Positions 12,601-22,881 of a stretch of DNA of 64,000 nt are shown here, piece after piece. The stretch's first letter is position 1. Each line of letters opens with the position of its first letter. The notes below the pieces were generated by a model. It worked only from the letters and a program-made list of their open reading frames with translations, did not search any database and was not told where the DNA came from. Source of the stretch: Krasilnikovozyma curviuscula (Eukaryota > Basidiomycota > Tremellomycetes > Cystofilobasidiales > Mrakiaceae); the NCBI GenBank assembly GCA_014825775.1, contig MVAQ01000073.1, positions 23,969 through 87,968 on the forward strand, read 5' to 3'. The translations under genes and the position numbers were made by a program.

Positions 12601-13129
12601 TATTTCTCACCTGTCCAACAGGTATTCCCATTGGTTCGTTTTCTATATCCCTATCCAGCGCCTTCGAGTTGGCTTCCAGCTGTTCTTTCTGCTCGACACC
12701 AACCTTTTCCGCTTCAGCTACGGGGACAGAGCTTGAAATATCACCAGGTTTACTACTGCTCTTCCTAGCCTCTTCTTTCGCCTTCTTCTTCTCCTCTTCA
12801 AGCTTCTTCTTTTCCTTTAGAGCGATAGCTTGAGCTCCCGGATTCATGGCCAAGGTGGCTTCTTGTTCTTCTTTGCTGAGTTTTTGCCATGCTGCTTCCA
12901 TCTGAGCCGATTCATTCTCAGAGAAGGCCACATAAGATGTCGAGACGCTGGCTGGGGTGATCTGTGAAAATAGGTGGGTCGTCTCAGCATATAAAGGGAC
13001 CAAGCCCACGATCACGGGGGAAACGTCACCACATACAGGCAAATCCAAATAGGCAGACCCCAGATGGATCCATCTTACTGGGACTAGGGGAGGCGTCGTA
13101 GAAGTCGACTGAGCAGGATCTGATTCCAT
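9657..13129 (-). CDS. DDHD-domain phospholipase (PA-preferring PLA1 type)
   Basis: Intracellular phospholipase/lipase related to yeast Ddl1 and mammalian DDHD1/2, acting on phospholipids of internal membranes. The 5' exons are 13129-13037, 12961-12611, 12541-12506 and 12441-12093, starting MESDPAQSTSTTPP and VRWIHLGSAYLDLP. They carry a lysine/glutamate-rich helix and the WWE-like region (VRATWFYSPSQPVEDELATLLE). Next come GYMGVYRGYDAVV and LVLVVHG, then IGQHLASAPGHEAF. The lipase motif is VHIIGHSLGS, with the nucleophile Ser in GHSLG, followed by ALVADILSD. The DDHD domain contains GRFGCLSVDSI, PSDPIAYMLNAAVD, KALNPHGNIDFYLPSAG and MVTAHGSYWQDPAF. Every intron I tested keeps the frame. The last exon ends at TGA 9659-9657 after TGMGTKPETNV. 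It lies 210 bases downstream of the LIM-binding gene on the same strand. Confidence 0.88.
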
Positions 13130-13339
13130 CTATAAAATAAGCGAGAAAGTTGGAGTAAGTTGGAATCAGCTTGCTATGGGGCGGAAATGACACAAAGTTT
13201 GGAATCGTGGCAAGGCCGTTTACATCCAACAGTACACATAAAGGCAAAAGATAATCCCCAGAACATTGTATATTGTGAGAAAAAGGTATATGAGAAGATA
13301 CAGCTGAGATCGTAATGGAGGGCGGTGGTTGCGCCTTTT

Positions 13340-16300
13340 TTATTCTGCTCCACTGGGGGAAGGTGCAGCAGAAATGTGCTGAAGTTGTTGAGGTACCGGC
13401 GTCTGAGCTAAGGAGTACTGAGAAGCAGGCTGTTGTTGGGATAGTTGCTGTTGAGGTTGACTTTGTAGTGGTTGGGGAGGTTGATATCCAGGATCGCTCT
13501 TCAGGCTTGAGATCTTGGCTTGGTATGACTCTACAAAAACAGCAGGACCTATCAATAAGAATGACCACGCAAAGGAGCTAAATAGAAAGTGGTCGTACCT
13601 ATCGGTGTCTGTTTTGTTACTAGATGCGATACCAGGATCGGCTCAAACAGTGACGCGGTGTCCATGAGCTACGAAAACGAAAGGAATGACGAGTGAGTAC
13701 AAATTTCATAGATAATGAACTTTCTCAGGGAAAATCAGAACAACAGCGGGTTACATACCTCAAGTATTCTCAATACTTCGTCTGGAACTCCATAGTCACC
13801 GACAGGATTCTTCGGCACATACCATTTCTGCTCAACCAACCCTCGATCAATCATATCCTGCTCCTCCTTCTCCTTCTCTTCCTTCTCCAACCTTTCCTTT
13901 TCCAATCTCTCCCTCTCAGCTGCTGCCGCTGCCCTGGAGGACTTTTTGACCGGCACTGCCGCCTTTTCAGACTTGGGCGTCCCTTTGCTCGTCGAGGCCG
14001 GTGTCTCAACATCCATAGGTGTATCAGGTGGCTGGTGCATCGAAGGATCCTGCTGGTGAGGCGATATCTGCATTTTGGTTCTTCGAACTAGGTGGTCCGT
14101 CGACTGAAACCAGATGTGGAGCTCTGTAATCTTCATCTCACCGAGTGAAATGATTTGCTCTGGGTTGTGGACATTGATTTCAGGCTGTTGCATTAGTTGG
14201 ACAAATATTTTTGCTGAAGTTAGAGTGATAGCGCCGTTTGTGTAGGAATGAGTGAATAATACGTGTTCAAGTTCGAGGTTGTGAGTGAGGCCGCCATGCG
14301 ACATGTTGACGATTGTACCCCCCGGTCGGCACAATGATGAAAAGGTGATGGTTTGGAGCCCCGCTGAAAACCATTTTGAGAAGTGGAGAGGAAGAAGACT
14401 AAGTGGAATCGCTACAATGAAAAAAACGAAGGAGAAGTCAGGTCGTTGAGCTCAAAACGAAAAGTCTACAGAGTAAAATTACCGAACACTTTATCCGGTT
14501 GACCAATATCACTCGAGCTTAGAGTATACTTAGCACAGCCGGCAGGACTAAAGAACCTCGTAACGTGTTCCTTGATGAACGGTAAATCCCGCCGCTGTAA
14601 CAAGAAATTACAGCAGTTCAGTAACTGAAGAGAAGTCTCTCAAGGCGAATCCAATCCCAAAAGAAGGAGACTAACCGTATTAGCGAGTGAAAATGCCCAC
14701 CAGAACTCCATCAGCTTCGCTAACGGCGCCGCTGGTGATTTCCCAAACGCCGCAGGGTTGGGGTTTGGTATCAGCACCGAAGACGGCACTATGTTTCTCG
14801 GTCTGAAGACAAGTAATTCCAAGAAGTCAGGTATGAAGCTCTGGTATCCAAGCAGGAAGATAAAACTAAATTAAAGCACTCACGTCAACATTTCGCCTGC
14901 GCCGGAGATGCCTAAGCCTTTACCGCCGTTCATCTCGTCATCTCCATCCCCATCTTCGATCCTCCACTGCTGCTGCTGCTGCTGCTGCTGTGGTGTCTGC
15001 TGAAGCTGGAATCCAAGTGGCGGCGGTTGCTGTATGGGTGACGCTTGAATGATTTGCTGACCTTGTTGCTGGGGGGGGATGAAATGCCTCTGTTGCTGCT
15101 GTTGCTGCTGTTGCTGCTGTTGTTGTTGTTGACGAATAAGTTCATTCTGCTTCAAAACCTGCGGTTGTTGATGTTGGTGCAGCTGAGCTTGTTGTTGTTG
15201 TTGCAGCATCTCGAACTGGTTTCGATAGTGCGGCGCGCCGCCGGGGATGAGGTGTGGTGGTTGTTGCTGTTGGCCAGCAGGGGGAGGTTGGTGTTGAGAA
15301 GGGTGAAAAATCTGTTGTGGTGATTGAGGTGGGAACGCACCGTCGCCGTTGACGACGTTTGGCGGCTGTGGAGGAGGTTGTGACTGCCTTGACAGGTCGG
15401 GCGAGTGAGACGAGGGCGGCGGGGGCGGGAGTAGAACTGATGTTGGACCGGCTGCTGCCATTGGTATCATTGTCCTTGATGACGTTCGAGCAACCATGGG
15501 TGGTCGGATAGATAGAGGAGGGGCAAACGGGGGTTGCTTGGGTGGCAGCCCTCCTCCGGAGCCTCCTGCACTAGGATTAGGGGACGGCTGATGTGGGAAA
15601 TGAGGCTGCTGCTGTCCCTGCTGGGAATTTGGCCAAGGAGGGGGTGCTTGGGATTGTGCTGGTTGGTCGAGTGGAGGCTGGGGACCAGGGTGAATTTGTT
15701 GCATGTACTGAGGCTGCTGCTGGGGATGTGGACCTGTGTGTTGCATTTGGATCTGGGGGTGGATCATTTCAGAATGCTGGGGTAGCGATTGTGATCGTGT
15801 GGGTGGATAGTAACCCTATACAGAGCGGTTGGCCAGACAGAAAGAGACAGCATCGCCGATCGTTGGCCAGACGGATTAAAAAAGGAGTAGAACCCAGCCA
15901 TTTTCGTAGAGATAAAGTGCAGAATATCATCTTCAGCAATTTTCATATTATAATATAGGAGAACGCACATAGTAATTGAAAGAAAATGTTGAAACTTACA
16001 AGGGAAGAAGGGCCAGGACCACCACCAGCCATGTCTTGCTGCTGCTGTTGCTGGATATGAAACGCCATTCCTGGGGGAGCATAACCCGCAGGAGGAGCAA
16101 TAGCCGGGTTGCCATTTATCGTTACAAGATGGCTGGCCTGCATAGGTATGGGAATACCGTTCCCAGCCGATACGACTCTGATTTGGCCTCCAGGACCCAC
16201 AAACGGCGGCCCTCCTGGTTTCCCACCACCACCGCCCTGCTGCTGCTGCTGCATCATATGCTGCTGCTGCTGCTGGTGCATTATCATGTCTGATTCCATT

Positions 16301-16485
16301 CGACGCTGGCGTTCTTCCAGAGCCTGAGCTCGACCGTCGTCGAGGTTCTGGTGAGGGCTCGACAAGGGATTCTGAGGCCGGCCACCAGCATTGACCATGT
16401 AATTCCCATAGTTTGGAGGAGGGGGACCCAGTCCTATACTGACCTGAGGCTGCTGCTGAGAATGAGCGGCAAATTGCATGGCCAT
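13340..16485 (-). CDS. LIM-domain-binding (SEUSS/Adn1-like) transcriptional co-regulator
   Basis: A nuclear co-regulator of the LIM-binding family (plant SEUSS, fission yeast Adn1), which bridges transcription factors, in fungi often for adhesion or filamentation genes. The first exon starts MAMQFAAHSQQQPQ and the N-terminal third is rich in Gln, Pro and Gly with encoded Q tracts (near 14967-14990 and 15090-15131). The conserved core follows: PSSVLIPNPNPAAFGKSP, KLMEFWWAFSLANT, FFSPAGCAKYTLSSSDIGQP, PLHFSKWFSAGLQTITFSSL, CRPGGTIVNMSHGG, then FTHSYTNGAITLTS and ITELHIWFQSTDH. After a charged helix (RERLEKERLEKEEKEKEEQD) comes GLVEQKWYVPKNPVGDYGVPDEVLRILE, spliced to LMDTASLFEPILVSHL. It ends PQQLQHISAAPSPSGAE. 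The core reads as one protein across at least six introns. Upstream non-coding exons are possible. Confidence 0.75.
14967..15131 (-). repeat. CAG/CAA trinucleotide tracts encoding polyglutamine
   Basis: Two CTG-rich plus-strand tracts (14967-14990, eight pure CTG units, and about 15090-15131, mixed CTG and TTG) encode glutamine runs in the LIM-binding protein. A third, shorter set lies near 16037-16055 and 16240-16275. Length polymorphism between strains is likely. Confidence 0.8.
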
Positions 16486-17171
16486 CCCAGGCTAGAAAAG
16501 CTGTCACAGGGCGGCGAGGGTGAGAGTTTCTATTCAGGTGGTTTGTTGGAGTGCTTCAAGCGAGCATGACCTGGCAAAGAGCCACACCCTCCCTTCAAGA
16601 CTTGAAAATAGAATTTGAAGATGTTCTCACAAGGGATCTGATGAGTGGGTTTGAGGTTTGGGGGGCTTCAGCTCGTTGGGTAGCGTCCAATTTGTGTTCG
16701 CCTTCGAAAGGGCCGAAAGAGGCAACTCGGAACGCAAAAAAGTCCAAAAATCCAGGGAAATAATTCACAACACTTCTCACAGAGGTAGAAGTTGAATAGA
16801 GAGCAAAATACTGCCCAGTGATTAATAGATCAGATAGAGCACAGCTGTTTTGCGCCTTCCAGCTTTTGCGCCTTTATTGTCTGGGGGAGGCGCCGTCAAA
16901 AGCTAGCAATATTTTATGGCTGTATCTAACCTAAAGGAGACTTGAGTCTCCTTGCTCCTACTATTCTTCAACGATAAAGAAGAGGTAACGGAACCTAATA
17001 ACGCATAGTCACAGTCATTACGCCCGATCTCTTGTCGTCTCTCCTCACCATCACACCATTATCTGATTTTATCTAGCAGGATTTCTCCTCTATAGTCTGA
17101 CCTCAAGTTTGTTCTATAGTGTAACATAGCTTGAATTGCAATCTTGTTGTTCTAGCATGCGAGAGAACTTA
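16486..17171. other. Intergenic region upstream of the LIM-binding gene
   Basis: No supported coding sequence. It contains the promoter and leader of the minus-strand LIM-binding gene and the 3' flank of a hypothetical minus-strand gene. Confidence 0.45.
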
Positions 17172-17977
17172 TCAGCGACTGAGCGTCCTCCAACAACAGT
17201 AAGCTCCAAACTCACCCTCAATTGTGGATTTGACATTGCCGTTGGTGCTCTCTAAAAAGTTCCTCTTGTGATAAATAACACTTTGACCCTCCTGTGCATT
17301 CATTGACCTCTTGAACTCATCCGTCCTCCCTAACCTATCGCTGCTCCCATTCGACACCCTCTGGAATCCCGAGTCATTCCAGTAGTCCTCCTCCTCATCC
17401 GTGACGAGTGTTGACTGGGACGTCATTGAAGACGGAGACAGGTAGCGTTTCGTGGAGGGTGAGAGAGAGCTTTGGGTTGCTTGTGTTAGGCGGGCGGGCG
17501 GAGATGATGGCGGAGGATGGCGCGACTGGCGGAGCACATGATGAGGGAGACAATGCGTTGGTTTTTAAGTCTTCTGAATGAAAGAGAAAACATACAGATG
17601 GATAATGAACCAGCTCCTTGGGATGTGTAGATCGGCCTCGAGATATCTCGTCGTACTGTGCACAGTATCCTGAAAACTGCAACGGTGGGGAAGCTTCTTC
17701 GAATCGGAATGTTGACACGGAGGACGCTTGAGAAGGTAAAGGATGACTACGATGTCTCTTGAGAGCTAAGAATGAAGGCATTGAGGAAGCTGATAGAGAG
17801 GATGAATTTTTCTGGTACTACTTTGGAGAGACCAGAACGGGTGAAGGGAAACCGTTGAGCGACGTTACCGATCTGAACGTTCCTTCCTCCCACAAGAATG
17901 AGAGACAGACGTACGATGGGGGTTGCAAGGTGCCATAATGACGTGTTAGTGAGAATATACTCCTGATTGAGATTCAT
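17172..17977 (-). CDS. Hypothetical serine-rich protein (tentative model)
   Basis: I do not recognise this gene. One spliced reading fits: exon from the ATG at 17977 (MNLNQEYILTNTSLWHLATPIV) to a GTAACG donor, joined at a TTCTTAG acceptor to ALKRHRSHPLPSQASS and FRFEEASPPLQFSGY. A 70-nt intron (GTATGT donor, CCAG acceptor) then leads to SRHPPPSSPPARLTQATQSS. The final part is polar and acidic (TDEEEDYWNDSGFQRVSNG) and looks more like real protein than the competing frames. The stop at 17172 may lie inside a last intron, since a GTGAGT donor follows the codon for the last conserved-looking Glu. An upstream open segment at 18427-18263 could be its true 5' exon. No function is proposed. Confidence 0.3.
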
Positions 17978-18262
17978 AGCTGAGACAGTGAAAAGTCTAC
18001 TCGAGTGGACGTGCGAAGCTCAGAACGTGTTTTGAATATCCCGGCGCCGTTCGAAGAAAGTATGGGGGAAACCTTTGTTTTTGGAGTAAGAACCAGAGCA
18101 GAATACAGAGATACCCCTCGGTTGTTTGAAATTAAAGTGAATGTCGTTTACTGCAAGGAAAAAAATAGAAAGACTTCTAGTAATGATTGCGACCGGAAGG
18201 CTCATCAGCCCGAAAACGCTCACAGCTAGATGAAATTAACCCGCGAAGGAGCATCTCACCCA

Positions 18263-18427
18263 AACACCTTTTCCCGCTGAGATATGATCATCGGAATAAA
18301 CTAGGGCATCGTACCCTCTTCCGGCCGCTTCCTTGAGCTTGTTTCTGATTGTTTCGCTTTCAGCGTCAAGCTTGCTTCTGCTTTTGTTCTGAGAGCTTGA
18401 TTCATTTTTATAAGAAATTCTAGACAT
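18263..18427 (-). CDS. Possible 5' exon or small ORF, hypothetical
   Basis: An ATG-started segment of 55 codons (MSRISYKNESSSQNKSRSK, then ETIRNKLKEAAGRGYDALVY) ends at a good GTGAGA donor. It has a charged, helix-like composition. It could be the first exon of the hypothetical gene downstream on the minus strand, but no acceptor joined it cleanly in frame. One candidate acceptor (TTGCAG near 18148) would be followed at once by TAA, giving a very short protein. Unrecognised. Confidence 0.25.
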
Positions 18428-18582
18428 AAGCAATAAGATTTAAGTACAATTGATACTTTCTCAAGTTTTTAGTTTGGTCGATTAGAGCTGAGGCTCTTTT
18501 CGTCCCACCTGAGCTTCCCGCCAACGCTCAATACCAAACCCCACCTGGATCATCGCAGCATTCCTGAACCCGTCAACTAAGC

Positions 18583-19500
18583 ATGAGGGAACTGAAATAT
18601 CACGAGAAAAAACTGCTGAAGAAGGTTGACTTTCTGAATGTAAGCTCTTTATCCCTTTTGTTACTGCTCCTCCTGCCTGCTGCTGATTTTCCCCCTCCTT
18701 CGTCCTCCAGTGGAAACAGGATGCGAATCTAAGAGAAATTAAAGTCATGAGGAGGTACCATATCCAGCAGAGAGAAGACTATCACAAGTAAATCCCCTAC
18801 TTCTCACTATCGACCTTGTGTAAAAACTTCTTCTCTTCGTCGTTCGCGCCACTGACCACTCCCACTGCTATTCTTCCTCCATTTTCTGTTCGCCCATTCT
18901 GCAACCCAGATACAACGCCATCTGTGGTCAATTACGTGGCCTAGCACATCGAATCTCCCTCCTCCCACCTGCCGACCCGTTTCGTTCGTCCCAAGAAGGC
19001 GCCATCCTCAGCAAGCTATACGACATGGGCATTCTCAACCTCGAGAACAAGATGAGTGACGTGGAGAACAAAGTGACTGTTAGTGCGCTATGTAGGAGAA
19101 GGCTAGCGGTTGTTGCGTGTCGGTTAAAGATGGCGGAGACAGTCAGCACGGTGCGTTTATCTTCTTTTGCTCTCGCTGTAGGGGACGGAGCACTGACTTC
19201 ACTTTGTTCGGTTTTCGTCTGATATCTTTAGGCGACGAAATACATTGAACAAGGACATATTCGAGTGGGACCTAACACGATAACAGATCCAGCCTTTCTG
19301 GTGACGAGGAACATGGAGGACTTCATTACCTGGGTCGACACGAGTAAACTCAAGAGGACCGTCATGGCTTATAACGATGAGGTCAGTCATCACTTCTTTC
19401 AATTATCGTTTGGGTTAAGGAATACTCTTCTGACTTGGATTTCTGACCTGGGTTTTCGACGCGGTGCCATTTCTAGCTCGACGACTTCGACCTACTGTAA
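18583..19500 (+). CDS. IMP3: U3 snoRNP protein IMP3
   Basis: Component of the U3 snoRNP/SSU processome in the nucleolus; it helps U3 pair with pre-rRNA for early 18S processing. Five exons (18583-18639, 18711-18787, 18910-19150, 19232-19381, 19477-19500) give 182 residues, almost exactly the family length. Diagnostic stretches are [55 protein letters not shown], and the S4 RNA-binding part [18 protein letters not shown] with [20 protein letters not shown]. The last 24-nt exon encodes the typical acidic end LDDFDLL. It is convergent with PRE10, 180 bases apart. Confidence 0.96.
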
Positions 19501-19680
19501 AATTAAGCGAGTTGTTACCGGACGGACTGCTGTATTGGGTCGTTGTGTTGTAGGAATAAAGAGACTATTGGCTAGATTGACTCTTTCGCCTTTCGGGAAC
19601 GTCAAGGTCTTGCAAGGAGCGCTCCTTTGCAGAGAAAAGAGTTGACATCTGAAGCGTTTCGTACAGGGTACCCAGCATCA

Positions 19681-20886
19681 TTACTGTAATTCAATGCAAT
19701 TTAATGCAACGGGTCAGTAATTGTTCGTGCACCGTAGCACCATCTCCGGAGAGAGACACAGTGAACGTACCTCCTCCATCGCGTCTTCCAGAGCCTGCTT
19801 CGCTGCAACTTCAGCCTCAGCCAACAGCTCCTTTGGAACAAACTGATGGCGGCCCTTCGACTCAGGACAAATCCACGACATCTCGAGCTCGAAATCCTTG
19901 TCCTTGTCGTCATCGTGAACTTTGTGAATACTGTTTCGGCACCAGATGCAAGTGAGCTTCAAAGCTTTAAGCAAATGAGCAGGACCGGAAAAAACCCACA
20001 TTCTAGCAACCTCAAATACGGCCTGTCTCGCATCCAAGTTATCAAAGTCCAGCTTTTCCAACTCCGTCTTCGCCAACAACCTGCCCTTTCCAACGGCGGT
20101 AGCCTTGTACCCAAAGCTCAGACCAGAGGGCTCTACCATATACAGCTGGGGGCCATTCTTATCAACAGCACCGAAGATAGAGGAAACACCGAACGGGCGG
20201 ACAGACGAGTATAGGGTGTATTGCTGGAGGTAGTGCGAGATTCGGTCGATGAGGTCCTACACGAGGAAGTGCGAGGCCAACTCGTCAGTGTTTTTCTTAA
20301 GAAATATATCACAAGAAATGGGAGATAGGCTCACTTTAAGGGGCGTGGGGGAGACGAATGTATCTCTGTAGTTCTGTGCCTCGTCTCGAGCTCGATTCGC
20401 TACATGCTTCGTGTCAGCCAACAATCCTGCGGTAGCCTGTAGTCCCCATGAAAGCATCAATCAGCCCAATAATTCAACACCTTTCATATGCGATGGAAAA
20501 GCAGAAGGAGGAGAGGGAGGACGTACCAGTCCGACATGAACGTCCACTGTCTGGATCCTCTTGTTCGTGCCAGGTACGAGCAGTTTTGAGTGAACGAGTT
20601 TCTCAACTGCTAGGATGACACCATCTTTAAATCTAAGACCTATGGCTGTTCCTGATGATTCGACAGCTTTGGAGGCGTATTCGACCTTGAGAGCAAGGAA
20701 TCAGTACGCTGAACAGAAGGAAACGACGCATAGCAGGACATTTACTTGGAAGATTCTACCGTCTGTATAAATGATAGAAGTTCAGTCTCGTAGGTTCGAA
20801 GGTGTGGAAGAAAAGGCAGAAAACGTAGGCTAACCTGGCGAATATGTTGACGAAGAGAGATCGTAGCCTGTACCTATCGAAGTCAT
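19681..20886 (-). CDS. PRE10: 20S proteasome subunit alpha type 7 (PSMA3/Pre10)
   Basis: Structural alpha-ring subunit of the 20S proteasome. Exons 20886-20835, 20762-20746, 20685-20527, 20436-20335, 20256-20000 and 19930-19771, plus a terminal TAA, give 249 residues. The alpha signature is clear: [42 protein letters not shown], then [20 protein letters not shown] and [19 protein letters not shown]. The acidic segment [19 protein letters not shown] and the helix [19 protein letters not shown] are typical of alpha 7 rather than other alpha subunits. A GTACGT donor at 19770 and an ACAG acceptor leave only TAA (19683-19681) as last exon. If that intron is retained, the protein ends [18 protein letters not shown]. 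Confidence 0.95.
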
Positions 20887-21295
20887 TTCTTTGGCAACAG
20901 AACCAGTAGAGAAGTCAGAAAGAGCTCAGGTACTTAAACCTAATGACTCTTCACTTACTTCAGGGTGGGTTAGTGGAGAGGAAGGGTTAATAAGGTAGGG
21001 TGGTGTCGAGGCCAGCCTTACCACTCAGCACGAATGCGAGTCGCTCTCGTGGAAGCTTGGGTGGCGGCACATCAGTTTGCAAACTGTTCTCGAGCTAGAG
21101 CAATAGGGAATGTGCTGTGAAAAGGAGGTGCTCTTGAAGAGTGAACAAGTGGACGTTTGGGCATACCAGCCTCCTTCCCATAGCTCAAAACTTCACGCAA
21201 TATTTATATACATCCTATCGCAGTTAGTTTTTATAATAAAGAAAGAAAGAGCAAATATGATACCAATTTTTTACACTAATTAAAGAATATGAGGA

Positions 21296-22066
21296 TTACT
21301 TTGCAGCAGAGACGGTGATAGAGCTGACAGTCACCATCTCAGTCTGCGCGAACGACGAGGAACTCCAGACGCAGTATTGCAGTCGACAGATCACCAAGTA
21401 CTGAGGGAAAAACTGGTCCTGTACTCGCAACCCAGAAGTCTCCTTAGTGTATGGAATGTTTAGGCGTTTGGCAATTACTGTCTTGAAAGCATCAATGCCG
21501 TCGAAGTATAGTGTATAGGAGTTTTCAGCAGGCCACCAGCTGAGTTGGTGAGGACCATTCTAGCCAAAGTAGCTTCCTCCCAGAAGGCGTAGGCAGCGAC
21601 GAAGTCAGAATTCGTTCCCACCTCACTGAAAAAGGTCTTCCTCGTTGACCCACTAGCTTCCTTCACAATAAGAGCACCATGGTTTTCTGGAAGAATGTGT
21701 GGGCGGGAAGAGAGGTTAACTCCATCATCAGCTCCGCCGATAGGCTGAATAAGATTGTATCGGTAGCCCACATCGTGATGGAAGTAAAACTGCTGCTCAC
21801 CAGAAAAGCAGATAGCAGAGCGATGTCGACCATCCAACTCGCAGCTGATTCGTCAGTGTTGTTGTTTCCTGGAGCACTGTGACTAGAGAAAGATACAAAT
21901 GTCGGAAGGTGTACCACTTCAGTATATCAAAGTAGGAACATCCTCAGCGTAACTGTTGGTTTCACCTAAGATATAAGGAAGGCCGACGGTCCTAAGCCTA
22001 GCAACCACTTTAGCGTTTCTGGCATGATTAGAGCGGACGTTTGCTTCTCGCTGTTACTAATGTTTA
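21296..22066 (-). pseudogene. Decayed GH79 beta-glucuronidase-like gene
   Basis: Broken remains of a family 79 glycoside hydrolase, enzymes that release glucuronic acid residues from glycans. Pieces in different frames keep family order. They are NHARNAKVVARLRTVGLPYI with LGETNSYAED (catalytic Glu region) near 21935-22040; HSAPG and SAASWMVDIALLSA near 21800-21885; FYFHHDVGYRYNLIQPIGG, then RPHILPENHGALIV and SDFVAAYAFWEEATLARMVL in a second frame; and ENSYTLYFDGIDAFKTVIAK, then RLNIPYTKETSGL, in a third frame, ending MVTVSSITVSAAK at TAA. At least two frameshifts not explained by introns separate them. The N-terminal half of the enzyme is missing upstream. The stop position and C-terminal beta-domain order are preserved, so decay seems recent. 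Confidence 0.7.
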
Positions 22067-22881
22067 CAGTTCAGCAGTCATGACTTGACCTTTCTAAGTT
22101 TGGGATCCAGAAGATTCTCGGATTGGTTTACTTGTTATTTGGCTTTATTATGATATCACAACGTGGTTCATTGTGGAGGAAGTATCGATTGAGGTAGGTA
22201 AGTAGGCGATAGACAAAAGGGAACCGAAGCACCCAAAACTCCTCTTTGCACTTTGTTTATAATCTTAGCTTTACTAAAAGCTTAGTCGGAAATCATGAAG
22301 GAAAGTACTACCCCCTCGTGCGCATCGACGTCTTTACATCTTTGTTTACATTCTGACTTCGGATCGATTTGCCTGACCGTATCGAGTTCCGCAAAAAATT
22401 CTTTCCGCACCGTCCTACACATCACAGGCATACTACTCTCATCTGACCAAGAGGTGAAATTTTTCAACCATGTATTTTGTCATCCTGAGGTGATCGGTCA
22501 ATCTCGCGTAAGATTCAAAACAAAGCCTTCTTTCCGAAGTCCGAATTTAAAACGCACCTCACTCACCGACTTGGTGTTTTTGAAATATCTTCTTATTGTT
22601 TGGTTTTATCATCTTTCAGTCGTCTCACAGCTTTCCATTCGCCTGGGTACACAAGGCCCTGTGGTGCGCGTGACGAGCCCGGCAGCGTTGCAACCGCTGA
22701 ACGGTCCGCCCACGATATTTTGTGTTTTCTGAGGAATGTATAAAGCTTGCAACTCCTGGTGCCCCAGTTTTCTCAGAACCACGTCTACTAAATCCAGTCT
22801 TATCAGAGTGGAAAGGAGCCGTCCCTTCAAAGCCGTCGCTTCAGTAAATCGAACTGAATATCAACAGTACCCTATTCTAAG
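22067..22881. other. Intergenic region upstream of the sugar transporter
   Basis: No supported gene. Open frames on both strands lack family features. A GC-rich patch near 22655-22715 (including GTGCGCGTGACG and CGGTCCGCCCACG) may be transporter regulatory sequence. Confidence 0.4.

Noticed and set aside
13026..13568. 180-codon minus-strand frame overlapping the end of the LIM-binding gene and the start of the DDHD gene
   Set aside because: Different frame from both well-supported genes; Ser/Thr-rich shadow without splice support.
15045..15323. A plus-strand frame rich in leucine opposite the polyglutamine coding region
   Set aside because: Leucine run is the antisense image of CAG repeats in the LIM-binding gene.
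22295..22732. A 145-codon plus-strand open frame between the GH79 relic and the transporter
   Set aside because: Unstructured mixed composition, no domain pattern, no splice continuation; overlaps the likely promoter.
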